A stretch of DNA of 6,193 nt. It comes from Candidatus Bathyarchaeota archaeon. GTDB taxonomy: Archaea > Thermoproteota > Bathyarchaeia > Bathyarchaeales > Bathycorpusculaceae. Every line of letters starts with the position of its first letter. The first letter of the stretch is position 1. The stretch spans positions 1 through 6,193 of the forward strand of contig JAGTRA010000065.1 in NCBI GenBank assembly GCA_018396935.1, read 5' to 3'. The notes below the pieces were generated by a model. That model was not told the DNA's origin. It made no database searches and saw only the letters and a list, made by a program, of their open reading frames with translations. Shown piece by piece: positions 1-6,193 of the stretch. The translations under genes were made by a program, and so were the position numbers.

Positions 1-1150
<1,150 letters not shown>

Positions 1151-1216
1151 GGCACAGGCGGCGTCTGGGCGATATCGCGGTGACTATACAGGGGTTTATG
1201 GCCTATGCATGGTAGA
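1151..1216 (+). other. 23S rRNA 3' flank / trailer, no gene
   Basis: This stretch between the rRNA and the next promoter contains no 5S rRNA, tRNA or coding frame that I can recognise. It holds a perfect 10-base palindrome, GCGATATCGC (1169-1178). At its left border is a 6-bp stem-loop, GCCCGA/TCGGGC (1138-1143 with 1148-1153), that overlaps the estimated end of the 23S. These may be rRNA processing signals, since archaeal pre-23S is usually cut at a bulge-helix-bulge formed with the 5' flank. That partner is outside the window, so this is inference. Confidence 0.4.
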
Positions 1217-1249
1217 CTTAGGTTTTCTTTAGAGATACAAAACCTTAAG
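1217..1249 (+). repeat. Imperfect inverted repeat between 23S rRNA and the MarC-family gene
   Basis: The left arm CTTAGGTTTT (1217-1226) pairs with the right arm AAAACCTTAAG (1239-1249), giving 10 base pairs with one bulged T and a 12-base loop. The arm and loop contain T-rich sequence (TTTTCTTT, 1223-1230) that could terminate rRNA transcription. The right arm overlaps the probable TATA element of the next gene, so it could instead be an operator. The sequence does not decide between these roles. Confidence 0.45.
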
Positions 1250-1253
1250 TATA
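1239..1253 (+). promoter_or_regulatory. Probable BRE/TATA promoter of the MarC-family gene
   Basis: A purine-rich AAAA is followed by CCTTAAGTATA, a fair match to an archaeal BRE plus TATA box. Transcription would begin about 25 bases downstream, near 1274, leaving a short leader of about 20 bases that still contains the ribosome binding site at 1283. Spacing and composition fit, but the match is by eye only. Confidence 0.4.
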
Positions 1254-1282
1254 GCCCCCTAAGTAAAGCAGAAGTAAAAAGT

Positions 1283-1288
1283 AGGGAG
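1283..1288 (+). promoter_or_regulatory. Ribosome binding site of the MarC-family gene
   Basis: AGGGAG lies seven bases before the ATG at 1296. It is purine-rich and partly complementary to the CCUCC end of 16S rRNA, and it supports this ATG as the start. Confidence 0.5.
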
Positions 1289-1295
1289 ATTCTAT

Positions 1296-1892
1296 ATGGA
1301 TTTCGTGTTAGATTTTGCTAAGGCAGCTATAACATTGTTTATAATAGTTGACCCCTTGGGGAACATCCCAATCTTCATTGGTTTAACCAAGGATTTGCCC
1401 AAAGATGTAAGACAAAAGGCTTTTCGTACAGCGGTCTCTACTGGTTTCATCCTCCTCATGTTCTTTGCCCTGATGGGTCAGCAGATTTTCATGCTCTTCG
1501 GCATATCAATATATAGTTTCATGGTGGCAGGAGGCATATTGCTGCTTATGATCTCTATCAGGATAATAATCAGGGGTGAATGGGAGGAAAAACCAATTCA
1601 GCCTGAAAACATAGGAATTGTGCCAATAGCGTTTCCACTACTAGTAGGTCCAGGAGCCATAACAACTACAATCTTAAGCCTTCAGAATTATGGTCTGATT
1701 ATTACGCTTTTGTCAGTACTTGTGGTCTTTATAGCAGTACAGATCATATTAACTTTCATAGAGCCTATCTATCACTTCTTAGGGAGTTCAGGAACACTTG
1801 TTATATCCAAGTTAATGGCTCTGTTAACAGCGGCTATTGCTATAAAGTATATACTCAACGGAATATACTATACTTTGACCTACTTTTCTTAG
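1296..1892 (+). CDS. MarC/SnatA family integral membrane protein (putative small neutral amino acid transporter)
   Basis: The 198-residue protein is very hydrophobic, with about six membrane segments (roughly residues 6-30, 44-68, 71-92, 107-128, 132-155 and 165-193) and no signal peptide. The family shows as two related half-repeats. The first carries [12 protein letters not shown] (16-27) near the N-terminus, and the second carries [17 protein letters not shown] (110-126); both are hallmark MarC motifs. A short charged loop (93-105) separates the halves. The length matches the family, usually about 200 residues. The archaeal member SnatA from Thermococcus transports glycine and alanine, but E. 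coli MarC has no settled function, so the substrate here is inference. The ATG is preceded by an AGGGAG site and a plausible promoter, so the gene is probably transcribed separately from the rRNA. The gene is complete. Confidence 0.9.
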   Translation: MDFVLDFAKAAITLFIIVDPLGNIPIFIGLTKDLPKDVRQKAFRTAVSTGFILLMFFALMGQQIFMLFGISIYSFMVAGGILLLMISIRIIIRGEWEEKPIQPENIGIVPIAFPLLVGPGAITTTILSLQNYGLIITLLSVLVVFIAVQIILTFIEPIYHFLGSSGTLVISKLMALLTAAIAIKYILNGIYYTLTYFS

Positions 1893-1914
1893 CTACTTAG
1901 TTAAACGTTCAATA

Positions 1915-1925
1915 GAAAGTTAAAA
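1915..1925 (+). promoter_or_regulatory. Probable promoter of trmY, suggesting a leaderless transcript
   Basis: GAAAG followed by TTAAAA (1920-1925) resembles an archaeal BRE/TATA pair. Its centre is about 29 bases before the trmY ATG at 1952, so the predicted transcript start falls within a few bases of the start codon. The bases just before the ATG show no Shine-Dalgarno-like purine block, which fits leaderless translation. The 59-base gap after the MarC-family gene has room for this promoter. Confidence 0.35.
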
Positions 1926-1951
1926 GTTAGCCTTACAATAATTTAAGTGCT

Positions 1952-2515
1952 ATGCGAGAGTTTATAGTATATTCACGCACTGGCAAAACTAATTCGGAGT
2001 GGAAGAACCTTCACGATGCTGGAAGACTTGACATAATCCACGAGTGCATAGTTGCAAGTTTATTCTTATCTCACGCAATACGCCGAGACGTTATATTTCA
2101 CGCTGTCTTATATGGCCCACCAAAACCGCCAATTCACTTGGAAGTAAGGGGTGAAAGTTTACATGATGTTAGGACAGATCAGCAAACTTGGGAGGAGATA
2201 TTGAGGAAAGTTCTCTCAGGTGGAAGCCATCCAGGAGTAAGCATTTCAAAGATGGGTTTTGAGAACTTAATAAAAGCTAAGGCTGAGGGGGCACACATAT
2301 ACATTCTCGAGGAGGATGGCATAGATATCTTCCAAGTAGATATAAAAGAAAACCCTGTTTTCGTGCTTGGAGATCATGTAGGCCTGCCTAAAAAAGCTGA
2401 GGATTATGCTCTACGTTACGGTATAAAGATCTCTCTTGGGAGAAAACCTTACCTTGCAGCTTCATGTATAACCGTTATAAATTATCTTCTTGATAGGAAA
2501 GAAAATGGCTTTTAA
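1952..2515 (+). CDS. trmY: tRNA (pseudouridine(54)-N(1))-methyltransferase TrmY
   Basis: This 187-residue protein matches archaeal TrmY (formerly DUF358), a SPOUT-class enzyme. It uses S-adenosylmethionine to methylate N1 of pseudouridine 54 in the tRNA T-loop; the pseudouridine is made first by Pus10. Visible signatures are the N-terminal MREFI, GRLD (24-27), LSHAIRRDV (39-47), AVLYGPPKPP (51-60), the SPOUT knot segment FVLGDHVGLP (137-146), and the C-terminal ISLGRKPYLAASCIT (160-174), which should form the cofactor-binding trefoil knot. The family usually has about 190-210 residues, and this copy is complete but slightly short: the middle region before SHPGVSISKMGF is abbreviated relative to Methanocaldococcus TrmY. 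It acts in the cytoplasm, probably as a homodimer. The ATG encodes the conserved MREF start, although no ribosome binding site precedes it. Confidence 0.95.
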   Translation: MREFIVYSRTGKTNSEWKNLHDAGRLDIIHECIVASLFLSHAIRRDVIFHAVLYGPPKPPIHLEVRGESLHDVRTDQQTWEEILRKVLSGGSHPGVSISKMGFENLIKAKAEGAHIYILEEDGIDIFQVDIKENPVFVLGDHVGLPKKAEDYALRYGIKISLGRKPYLAASCITVINYLLDRKENGF

Positions 2516-2524
2516 GGCGGTAGA

Positions 2525-2534
2525 TTTTTATTTT
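2525..2534 (+). terminator. Oligo-T terminator after trmY
   Basis: TTTTTATTTT begins ten bases after the trmY stop codon with no GC-rich hairpin before it. Oligo-T tracts alone can terminate archaeal transcription, so this is the likely 3' end of the trmY transcript. It also forms one arm of an A/T-only inverted repeat with 2562-2572. Confidence 0.45.
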
Positions 2535-2555
2535 GGATGTTTCTGGTTAATTCTG

Positions 2556-2565
2556 CTATAAAAAA
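2556..2565 (+). promoter_or_regulatory. Probable TATA box of the TIP49 gene
   Basis: CTATAAAAAA is a good archaeal TATA element in a very AT-rich stretch (2555-2580). A start point about 25 bases downstream would be near 2585. That lies beyond the ATG at 2581 but before the ribosome binding site at 2590, so it favours the TTG at 2602 as the start codon. The AT-rich stretch offers several registers, so the exact box is uncertain. Confidence 0.45.
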
Positions 2566-2589
2566 TAAAAATTAATTTTAATGGTTATC

Positions 2590-2596
2590 GGGGTGA
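2590..2596 (+). promoter_or_regulatory. Strong ribosome binding site that decides the TIP49 start
   Basis: GGGGTGA contains GGTGA, the classic archaeal Shine-Dalgarno core complementary to the 16S 3' end. It ends five bases before the TTG at 2602. It lies inside the frame if translation is begun at the ATG at 2581, and that ATG itself has only A/T sequence before it. Confidence 0.65.
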
Positions 2597-2600
2597 GATG

Positions 2601-2627
2601 GTTGGCAACTATTAGAGAGTTGCCAAC
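2601..2627 (+). repeat. Perfect 10-bp inverted repeat over the TIP49 start codon
   Basis: GTTGGCAACT (2601-2610) and AGTTGCCAAC (2618-2627) are exact reverse complements separated by a 7-base loop, ATTAGAG. In mRNA this would be a stable hairpin whose 5' arm contains the TTG start codon (2602-2604), immediately downstream of the GGGGTGA site. It may modulate initiation, or DNA binding there could act as an operator. It also encodes the conserved N-terminal residues, so part of the symmetry may be coincidental. Confidence 0.8.
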
Positions 2628-3978
2628 AGCCCCTGTCTCAAAGTTTGAAAGAATAGGCGCGCATACCCACATCAAGGGCTTAGGCTTGGACGATAACCTA
2701 AAAGCAGTTAAAATAAAAGACGGAATGGTTGGGCAGGAAAAAGCAAGGGAAGCTGCTGGTCTAGTAGTTAGAATGATAAAAGAGGGAAAACTCAGTGGTA
2801 AATGCATAATATTAGCTGGGCCTCCCGGAACCGGCAAGACGGCCATAGCTGTTGCTATATCAAAAGAGTTGGGAGAAAACGTTCCTTTTATTCAGATGAG
2901 CGGCAGCGAAATATATAGCACTGAACGCAAGAAAACCGAGATCCTAATAGAGGCTATTAGGAAATGCATAGGCGTTGAAATCCATGAAATGAGGAAGGTG
3001 TATGAGGGGGAGGTAACATCTATAGACATTAGAACCGCACCACACCCCTACAACCCGTATCAAAAAATACCTGAAAGTGTTAGATTAACCCTTAAAACGA
3101 AGGATGATGAGAGAACTATAGAGGCAGGTGCTTCTATTGCCCAACAGATTATTGCAGAGGGCATATCTGAGGGCTATGTCATCCAAATAGACGCTGAAAC
3201 AGGCAGAGTTGTAAACCTAGGTTTATGCCTAGAAAGCCATAAAGGCAAATCCTATGAGGTTGACACGCGAAGGAAGGTCCCAAGACCTGATGGTAAGGTT
3301 CTGAAGGAGAAGGAGTTTGTCTATACGCTCACCCTTGCGGATCTTGACGAATTAAACGCAAAACAACGATCTGGAAGCATATTCTCATTTCTGTTTGGAG
3401 GCCCTGAACTCAGGGAAATAGACGCTGAAATCAGGATGGAAGTAGACCAACAAGTTAAGGAGTGGGTGGATGGTGGAAGAGCATTCATTCATCCAGGTGT
3501 GCTCTTCATTGATGATGCCCATCTCCTCGATCTAGAGGCTTTCAGCTTTTTATCAAGAGCTATGGAAAGCGAGCTTGTCCCTATAATAATCTTGGCAACA
3601 AACAGAGGCATAGCTAGGATACGAGGAACGGACATAAAAAGCCCATTAGGGTTCCCGGTTGACTTACTAGACCGTGCAGTAATTATACCAACCTATCCAT
3701 ATGATATTGATAGCATAAGAGAAATCCTCAAGATCCGCGCCTCTGAAGAGAAGATAAAAATTGAAGAAGCAGCCTTAGAAAGACTTGCGGAAATAGGATC
3801 AAAAAGCTCCATGCGGTATGCCGTTCAGCTTTTAAGCCTAGCAGCCCAAAATGCTAAAGCAAAAAGCAAGGAGAGAGTTACTTTAGAAGATGTGGAGCGA
3901 GTGGACGAACTATTCATGGATGTATCTGAAGCCGCTGAGTACCTTAGGAAACATGAAGAGAAACTTTTAATTCATTAA
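2602..3978 (+). CDS. TIP49/RuvBL-family AAA+ ATPase (archaeal RuvB-like protein)
   Basis: The 458-residue protein (counted from TTG 2602) is an archaeal relative of eukaryotic RUVBL1/RUVBL2 (pontin/reptin), hexameric AAA+ ATPases of chromatin-remodelling and snoRNP-assembly complexes. In order it has the N-terminal FERIGAHTHIKGLGLD; VGQEKAREAAG; Walker A GPPGTGKT (73-80); the family motif SGSEIYSTERKKTE (100-113); a long domain II insertion (about 120-290) that is diagnostic of TIP49 and absent from bacterial RuvB; Walker B LFIDDAH (301-307); sensor 1 ATN (N334); LLDR with the likely arginine finger R358; and sensor 2 SSMRYAVQLL (R405). Walker B has Asp-Asp where human RUVBL1/2 have Asp-Glu. 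The length fits the family (about 450). The TTG start is chosen for its GGTGA site and the usual MATIRE-type N-terminus; the ATG at 2581 would add seven residues. The gene has its own promoter. The client complex in archaea is not established. Confidence 0.95.
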   Translation: MATIRELPTAPVSKFERIGAHTHIKGLGLDDNLKAVKIKDGMVGQEKAREAAGLVVRMIKEGKLSGKCIILAGPPGTGKTAIAVAISKELGENVPFIQMSGSEIYSTERKKTEILIEAIRKCIGVEIHEMRKVYEGEVTSIDIRTAPHPYNPYQKIPESVRLTLKTKDDERTIEAGASIAQQIIAEGISEGYVIQIDAETGRVVNLGLCLESHKGKSYEVDTRRKVPRPDGKVLKEKEFVYTLTLADLDELNAKQRSGSIFSFLFGGPELREIDAEIRMEVDQQVKEWVDGGRAFIHPGVLFIDDAHLLDLEAFSFLSRAMESELVPIIILATNRGIARIRGTDIKSPLGFPVDLLDRAVIIPTYPYDIDSIREILKIRASEEKIKIEEAALERLAEIGSKSSMRYAVQLLSLAAQNAKAKSKERVTLEDVERVDELFMDVSEAAEYLRKHEEKLLIH

Positions 3979-3992
3979 ACCAGCTTTCATCA

Positions 3993-4009
3993 TTCCTTTT
4001 CTTTTTGTT
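3993..4009 (+). terminator. T-rich terminator of the TIP49 gene
   Basis: In the 38-base gap between the converging TIP49 and permease genes, the plus strand carries TTCCTTTTCTTTTTGTT, a pyrimidine/oligo-T tract typical of archaeal termination. The minus strand of the gap has no matching T-run, so the gap serves mainly the plus-strand gene. Confidence 0.5.
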
Positions 4010-4016
4010 AATTAAG

Positions 4017-4775
4017 TTAGGATCCATGCCTCCTAATAGAGAGTGTACATGCTACAAAAAAGGTTAGGCAATAAATCCCCAGAGCGGCCAGGGAAAACCA
4101 TGGAAAGGGCTGATTTAGCGCTGCAGCCCTTAGACACATACTTGAGTGTGTTAGGGGTAGGAAGTATAAAGCTATTCTGAGAATCTCAGGTACACCATCT
4201 AATGAGAAGAACGTGCCACTTAGGAAAGTCATGGGGAGAAGAATTAAGTTGCTGAAAGTATTCATGTCCTCATGAGACTTAGCGGTTAACCCTATAAGCT
4301 CGCCAAGAAAAGCAAATGTTAAACAGGATAGGAAAAGCGCGAAAATGAACATTGGGAGTAGTGGGCTGAATAAAAGCTTTGGCGATGCTATAGCGCCAGC
4401 CACAAACATAGCTAAGGAGCTTATAAGTCCCCTGATCACCCCTACAAGGGCTTTACCTAAAACTATTGCGCTGGTGCTTATAGGCGCCATTAAAATCTCA
4501 TCAAAGCACCTATAGAATAAGCGGTCTACGTGGAGTTTAGAGCCTGCGCCTGCAAAGCTATTCGTCATAGCGGTTAGGGCAATTATTCCAGGGACTACAA
4601 AATCGAGGTAGCTATATCCATTAAAGGTTATTCCTCTTCCAAGACCATAACCAAAGGCTAGGAGGTAAAGAATCGGCGTCATAAGGCTTGTAGCTAAGGT
4701 GCGGGTTATACGATGCCTTAAAACGCGAAGATCAGCCCATAGGACAGTATAAGTGTCCCTTATGAATTCTATCAA
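4017..4775 (-). CDS. ABC-2 type transporter permease (DrrB/NodJ-like)
   Basis: The 252-residue membrane protein forms the transmembrane half of an exporter-type ABC system whose ATPase is the gene directly upstream. It has about six membrane segments (roughly 25-45, 58-78, 103-130, 138-162, 174-190 and 225-245). It shows ABC-2 family features: an N-terminal amphipathic helix, YLDFVVPGIIAL (56-67), the cytoplasmic DEILMAPISTSAIVLGK (92-108), and LPMTFLSGTFFSLDGVPE (180-197) before the last segment. The length is typical. It starts with TTG (4775-4773), which overlaps the ATPase stop TGA as TTGA, with AGAGGA three bases ahead, so translational coupling is likely. The family exports drugs, lipids, polysaccharides and other compounds; the substrate cannot be read from sequence. 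The gene is complete. Confidence 0.92.
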   Translation of the reverse strand: MIEFIRDTYTVLWADLRVLRHRITRTLATSLMTPILYLLAFGYGLGRGITFNGYSYLDFVVPGIIALTAMTNSFAGAGSKLHVDRLFYRCFDEILMAPISTSAIVLGKALVGVIRGLISSLAMFVAGAIASPKLLFSPLLPMFIFALFLSCLTFAFLGELIGLTAKSHEDMNTFSNLILLPMTFLSGTFFSLDGVPEILRIALYFLPLTHSSMCLRAAALNQPFPWFSLAALGIYCLTFFVACTLSIRRHGS

Positions 4776-5632
4776 CTATCCTCTACGCTCCTTCCTGTTA
4801 ACTCTACAAAAATGTCCTCAAGACTAGATTCACGTACAATAATGGTTTTAACATCTGAGGGTAAACCCTCAACATATTTAGTGGCGGACTCTCTATCGGG
4901 AAAGTACATAAAGTGAGAGTTGCCGTTATTTTTTACCGTTACAACAGTATACATGCCCACTTTTCGACGGAGCTCTAAGGGTTCACCTACAGCGATGAGG
5001 CGCCCCTGGTGGATTATACCTACCCTGTGGCAGAGGCTTTCAGCCTCCTCGATGTAATGCGTTGTTAGGAATATTGTTACACCATCAGCGTTTAGGCGGC
5101 GAATTAGATCCCACATACGGCGTCTAGTGTGGGCATCTAAACCTACCGTAGGCTCGTCGAGGAATAAAAGTTTTGGTCTATGGATAAGAGAGCATGCAAT
5201 CATAGCTCTCCTTTGAAGACCACCTGAAAGAGTGTCAATTGGCCTATCCGCATGTTCAGATAACCCCGTATACTCTAAGAGTTCATTAATTCGCTTTTCA
5301 GCCTCAAGGCGGGAAAAACGATGGAGGCGAGCTCGAAGAATCATATTTTCTCGAACTGTTAGATCCCTATCGAGACTTAAGTGTTGCTGCATAACACCTA
5401 TAGTTGCTCTAACTTTATCTGGCTCCTTTATAACGTCATAGCCTTCAACCCATGCCCTCCCATAAGTTGGCTTTGTGAGGGTTGTTAGCATTCGGATTGT
5501 CGTAGTTTTTCCTGCGCCGTTTGGACCTAAGAAACCAAATATCTCGCCGTGGCGAACCTCTAGGTTCAGGTCTTTAACAGCCCATATCTGACCATACTGT
5601 TTGGAGAGTTGCTTAGTAAATATAGCTTCCAA
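4772..5632 (-). CDS. ABC transporter ATP-binding protein (DrrA/CcmA-like, partner of the ABC-2 permease)
   Basis: This is a 286-residue nucleotide-binding subunit that drives the permease encoded immediately downstream. All catalytic motifs are intact: Walker A GPNGAGKT (36-43), Q-loop glutamine (Q82, in GVMQQH), signature LSGG (135-138, followed by LQRR), Walker B LLFLDEP (155-161) with catalytic E160, D-loop GLD (164-166) and H-loop TTH (H192). A C-terminal extension of about 80 residues ends with SSLEDIFVELTG, typical of ATPases paired with ABC-2 permeases. The start is TTG (5632-5630), preceded five bases earlier by GGGGAAGG. No ATG gives the expected N-terminus, and MEAIFTKQLSKQYG aligns well with the family. 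It lies 24 bases after cbiZ with no obvious promoter between them, so it is probably in the same transcript. The substrate is unknown. Confidence 0.94.
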   Translation of the reverse strand: MEAIFTKQLSKQYGQIWAVKDLNLEVRHGEIFGFLGPNGAGKTTTIRMLTTLTKPTYGRAWVEGYDVIKEPDKVRATIGVMQQHLSLDRDLTVRENMILRARLHRFSRLEAEKRINELLEYTGLSEHADRPIDTLSGGLQRRAMIACSLIHRPKLLFLDEPTVGLDAHTRRRMWDLIRRLNADGVTIFLTTHYIEEAESLCHRVGIIHQGRLIAVGEPLELRRKVGMYTVVTVKNNGNSHFMYFPDRESATKYVEGLPSDVKTIIVRESSLEDIFVELTGRSVEDS

Positions 5633-5656
5633 AAGCGCCTTCCCCGCTAGCTAGTT

Positions 5657-6193
5657 TTATCTCCCGGGTATTTTCCGGCCCTCCTGCTTTTCTAAGGCTT
5701 CAAGAACAGCAAAGCGCGCTGCAACAGCGATAAGCTCGCCCATTTTAGTATGACCACCAGTCCAACGCACAATTGGCGCCGAATCCTTCCCGGAGACGAT
5801 TATTATGTTGTCGGTCCCTGTGCCTGTAGCCTGAAGATTTGGAGAATAAACGCTTCTAACGTCCAAATCCTGAAGAGCAGCTGTCTTCGCGTCCGTAGCG
5901 GTTATTATGGCCCTAGCCATGGCTCCATCACTTAAAGCCACATTGGATATTATAAGCATGTTTATGGTGCCTAATGCGCGCTCAAATTTTCCATTCCTTT
6001 CAAACCACTCAGCCCTATCTACACCTGAACGTAAAGCATTGCCTGTTCCTCCAGTAGCCAAGCAGGTAACTGTAAACTCGCCATAAGAGCGGGTGCAAAC
6101 AGCCACGTTATCCATATCCGCGCCTGTAGAGAGAAAAGCTATGTCAGCGGGATTTAAGCCAACACTAGAAGGATACTCTATTAAAAATTCTTC
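5657..6193 (-). CDS. cbiZ: Adenosylcobinamide amidohydrolase CbiZ, 5' end cut by the window
   Basis: The frame stays open to the right edge, so the 178 visible residues lack the N-terminus; full CbiZ has roughly 220-240. CbiZ hydrolyses the amide bond between the corrin ring and the aminopropanol side chain of adenosylcobinamide, giving adenosylcobyric acid. This lets archaea salvage external corrinoids. Counting from the edge, characteristic segments are CLATGGTGNALRSGVD (near 45-60), a GTINMLIISN strand, MARAIITATDAKTAALQDL, LQATGTGTDNIIIVSG, and the C-terminal TGGHTKMGELIA. Glycine- and threonine-rich loops such as ATGTGTD and GGHTK are strongly conserved and likely active-site or fold elements. 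An in-frame ATG at 6115 is internal, because coding sequence of the family continues upstream of it. The neighbour is an exporter-type ABC system, not a BtuCDF-type corrinoid importer, so a shared pathway is uncertain. Confidence 0.9.
   Translation of the reverse strand, partial: EEFLIEYPSSVGLNPADIAFLSTGADMDNVAVCTRSYGEFTVTCLATGGTGNALRSGVDRAEWFERNGKFERALGTINMLIISNVALSDGAMARAIITATDAKTAALQDLDVRSVYSPNLQATGTGTDNIIIVSGKDSAPIVRWTGGHTKMGELIAVAARFAVLEALEKQEGRKIPGR

Noticed and set aside
2581..2583. ATG as the TIP49 start
   Set aside because: It has no ribosome binding site, sits at or before the predicted transcript start, and adds residues not expected in the family; TTG at 2602 fits better.
2556..2846. 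Minus-strand open frame over the TIP49 5' region
   Set aside because: It is antisense to a strongly conserved AAA+ gene, covers its Walker A, and has no recognisable domain.
2602..3978. Bacterial-type RuvB Holliday junction motor
   Set aside because: The long domain II insertion and the SGSEIYSTERKKTE motif identify TIP49/RuvBL, and no RuvA or RuvC partner is nearby.
5232..5441. Plus-strand open frame inside the ABC ATPase gene
   Set aside because: It is antisense to conserved ATPase motifs and looks like a shadow frame.
4017..5632. Corrinoid importer (BtuCD) associated with cbiZ
   Set aside because: The permease is a six-segment ABC-2 type of 252 residues, not a ten-segment BtuC, and no substrate-binding protein is present.
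5750..5935. Plus-strand open frame inside cbiZ
   Set aside because: It is antisense to the conserved CbiZ core, with no sign of independent coding.
6113..6115. ATG as the cbiZ start
   Set aside because: The same frame stays open for the remaining 78 bases to the edge and the protein would be too short for CbiZ, so the gene is partial.

Overview
The window reads as a chromosomal segment of an archaeon. The evidence is a 23S rRNA with archaeal helix sequences, an archaeal-type TrmY, a TIP49/RuvBL-like AAA+ ATPase, archaeal CbiZ, GGTGA-type ribosome binding sites, and AT-rich TATA-like elements placed about 25 bp before likely transcript starts. The rRNA is GC-rich (one 60-base line counted at about two thirds G+C) while the protein genes are visibly AT-richer, a contrast expected of a thermophile. 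TIP49 in this context suits a TACK-type lineage (for example Bathyarchaeia or a relative), but the exact lineage cannot be fixed from this sequence.

Layout. Bases 1 to about 1150 are the 3' part of a 23S rRNA gene; its 5' part lies outside the window. About 145 bases follow without a gene. They hold short palindromes, an imperfect hairpin, and a promoter and ribosome binding site for the next gene; no 5S rRNA or tRNA is visible there. Three plus-strand genes follow, each with its own plausible promoter: a MarC/SnatA-family membrane protein (1296-1892), trmY (1952-2515) and a TIP49/RuvBL-type AAA+ ATPase (best start TTG at 2602, ending 3978). They converge on a minus-strand cluster read from the right edge: cbiZ (5' end cut off by the window), then an ABC-type ATPase (TTG start, 5632-4772) and an ABC-2-type permease (TTG start, 4775-4017), which overlaps the ATPase stop codon by four bases.

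How the genes work together. The 23S rRNA and TrmY (tRNA position 54 N1-methylpseudouridine) both serve translation, but nothing shows that they share a transcript. TIP49 is a stand-alone ATPase of the RuvBL type. The ATPase and permease clearly form one exporter-type ABC complex and are probably translationally coupled. CbiZ, a corrinoid-salvage enzyme, lies 24 bases upstream on the same strand and may be co-transcribed, although the transporter is not of the corrinoid-uptake type.

I see no evidence of a new defence or mobile system. The most interesting structure is a perfect 10-bp inverted repeat with a 7-base loop that covers the likely TTG start codon of the TIP49 gene, directly behind a strong ribosome binding site.
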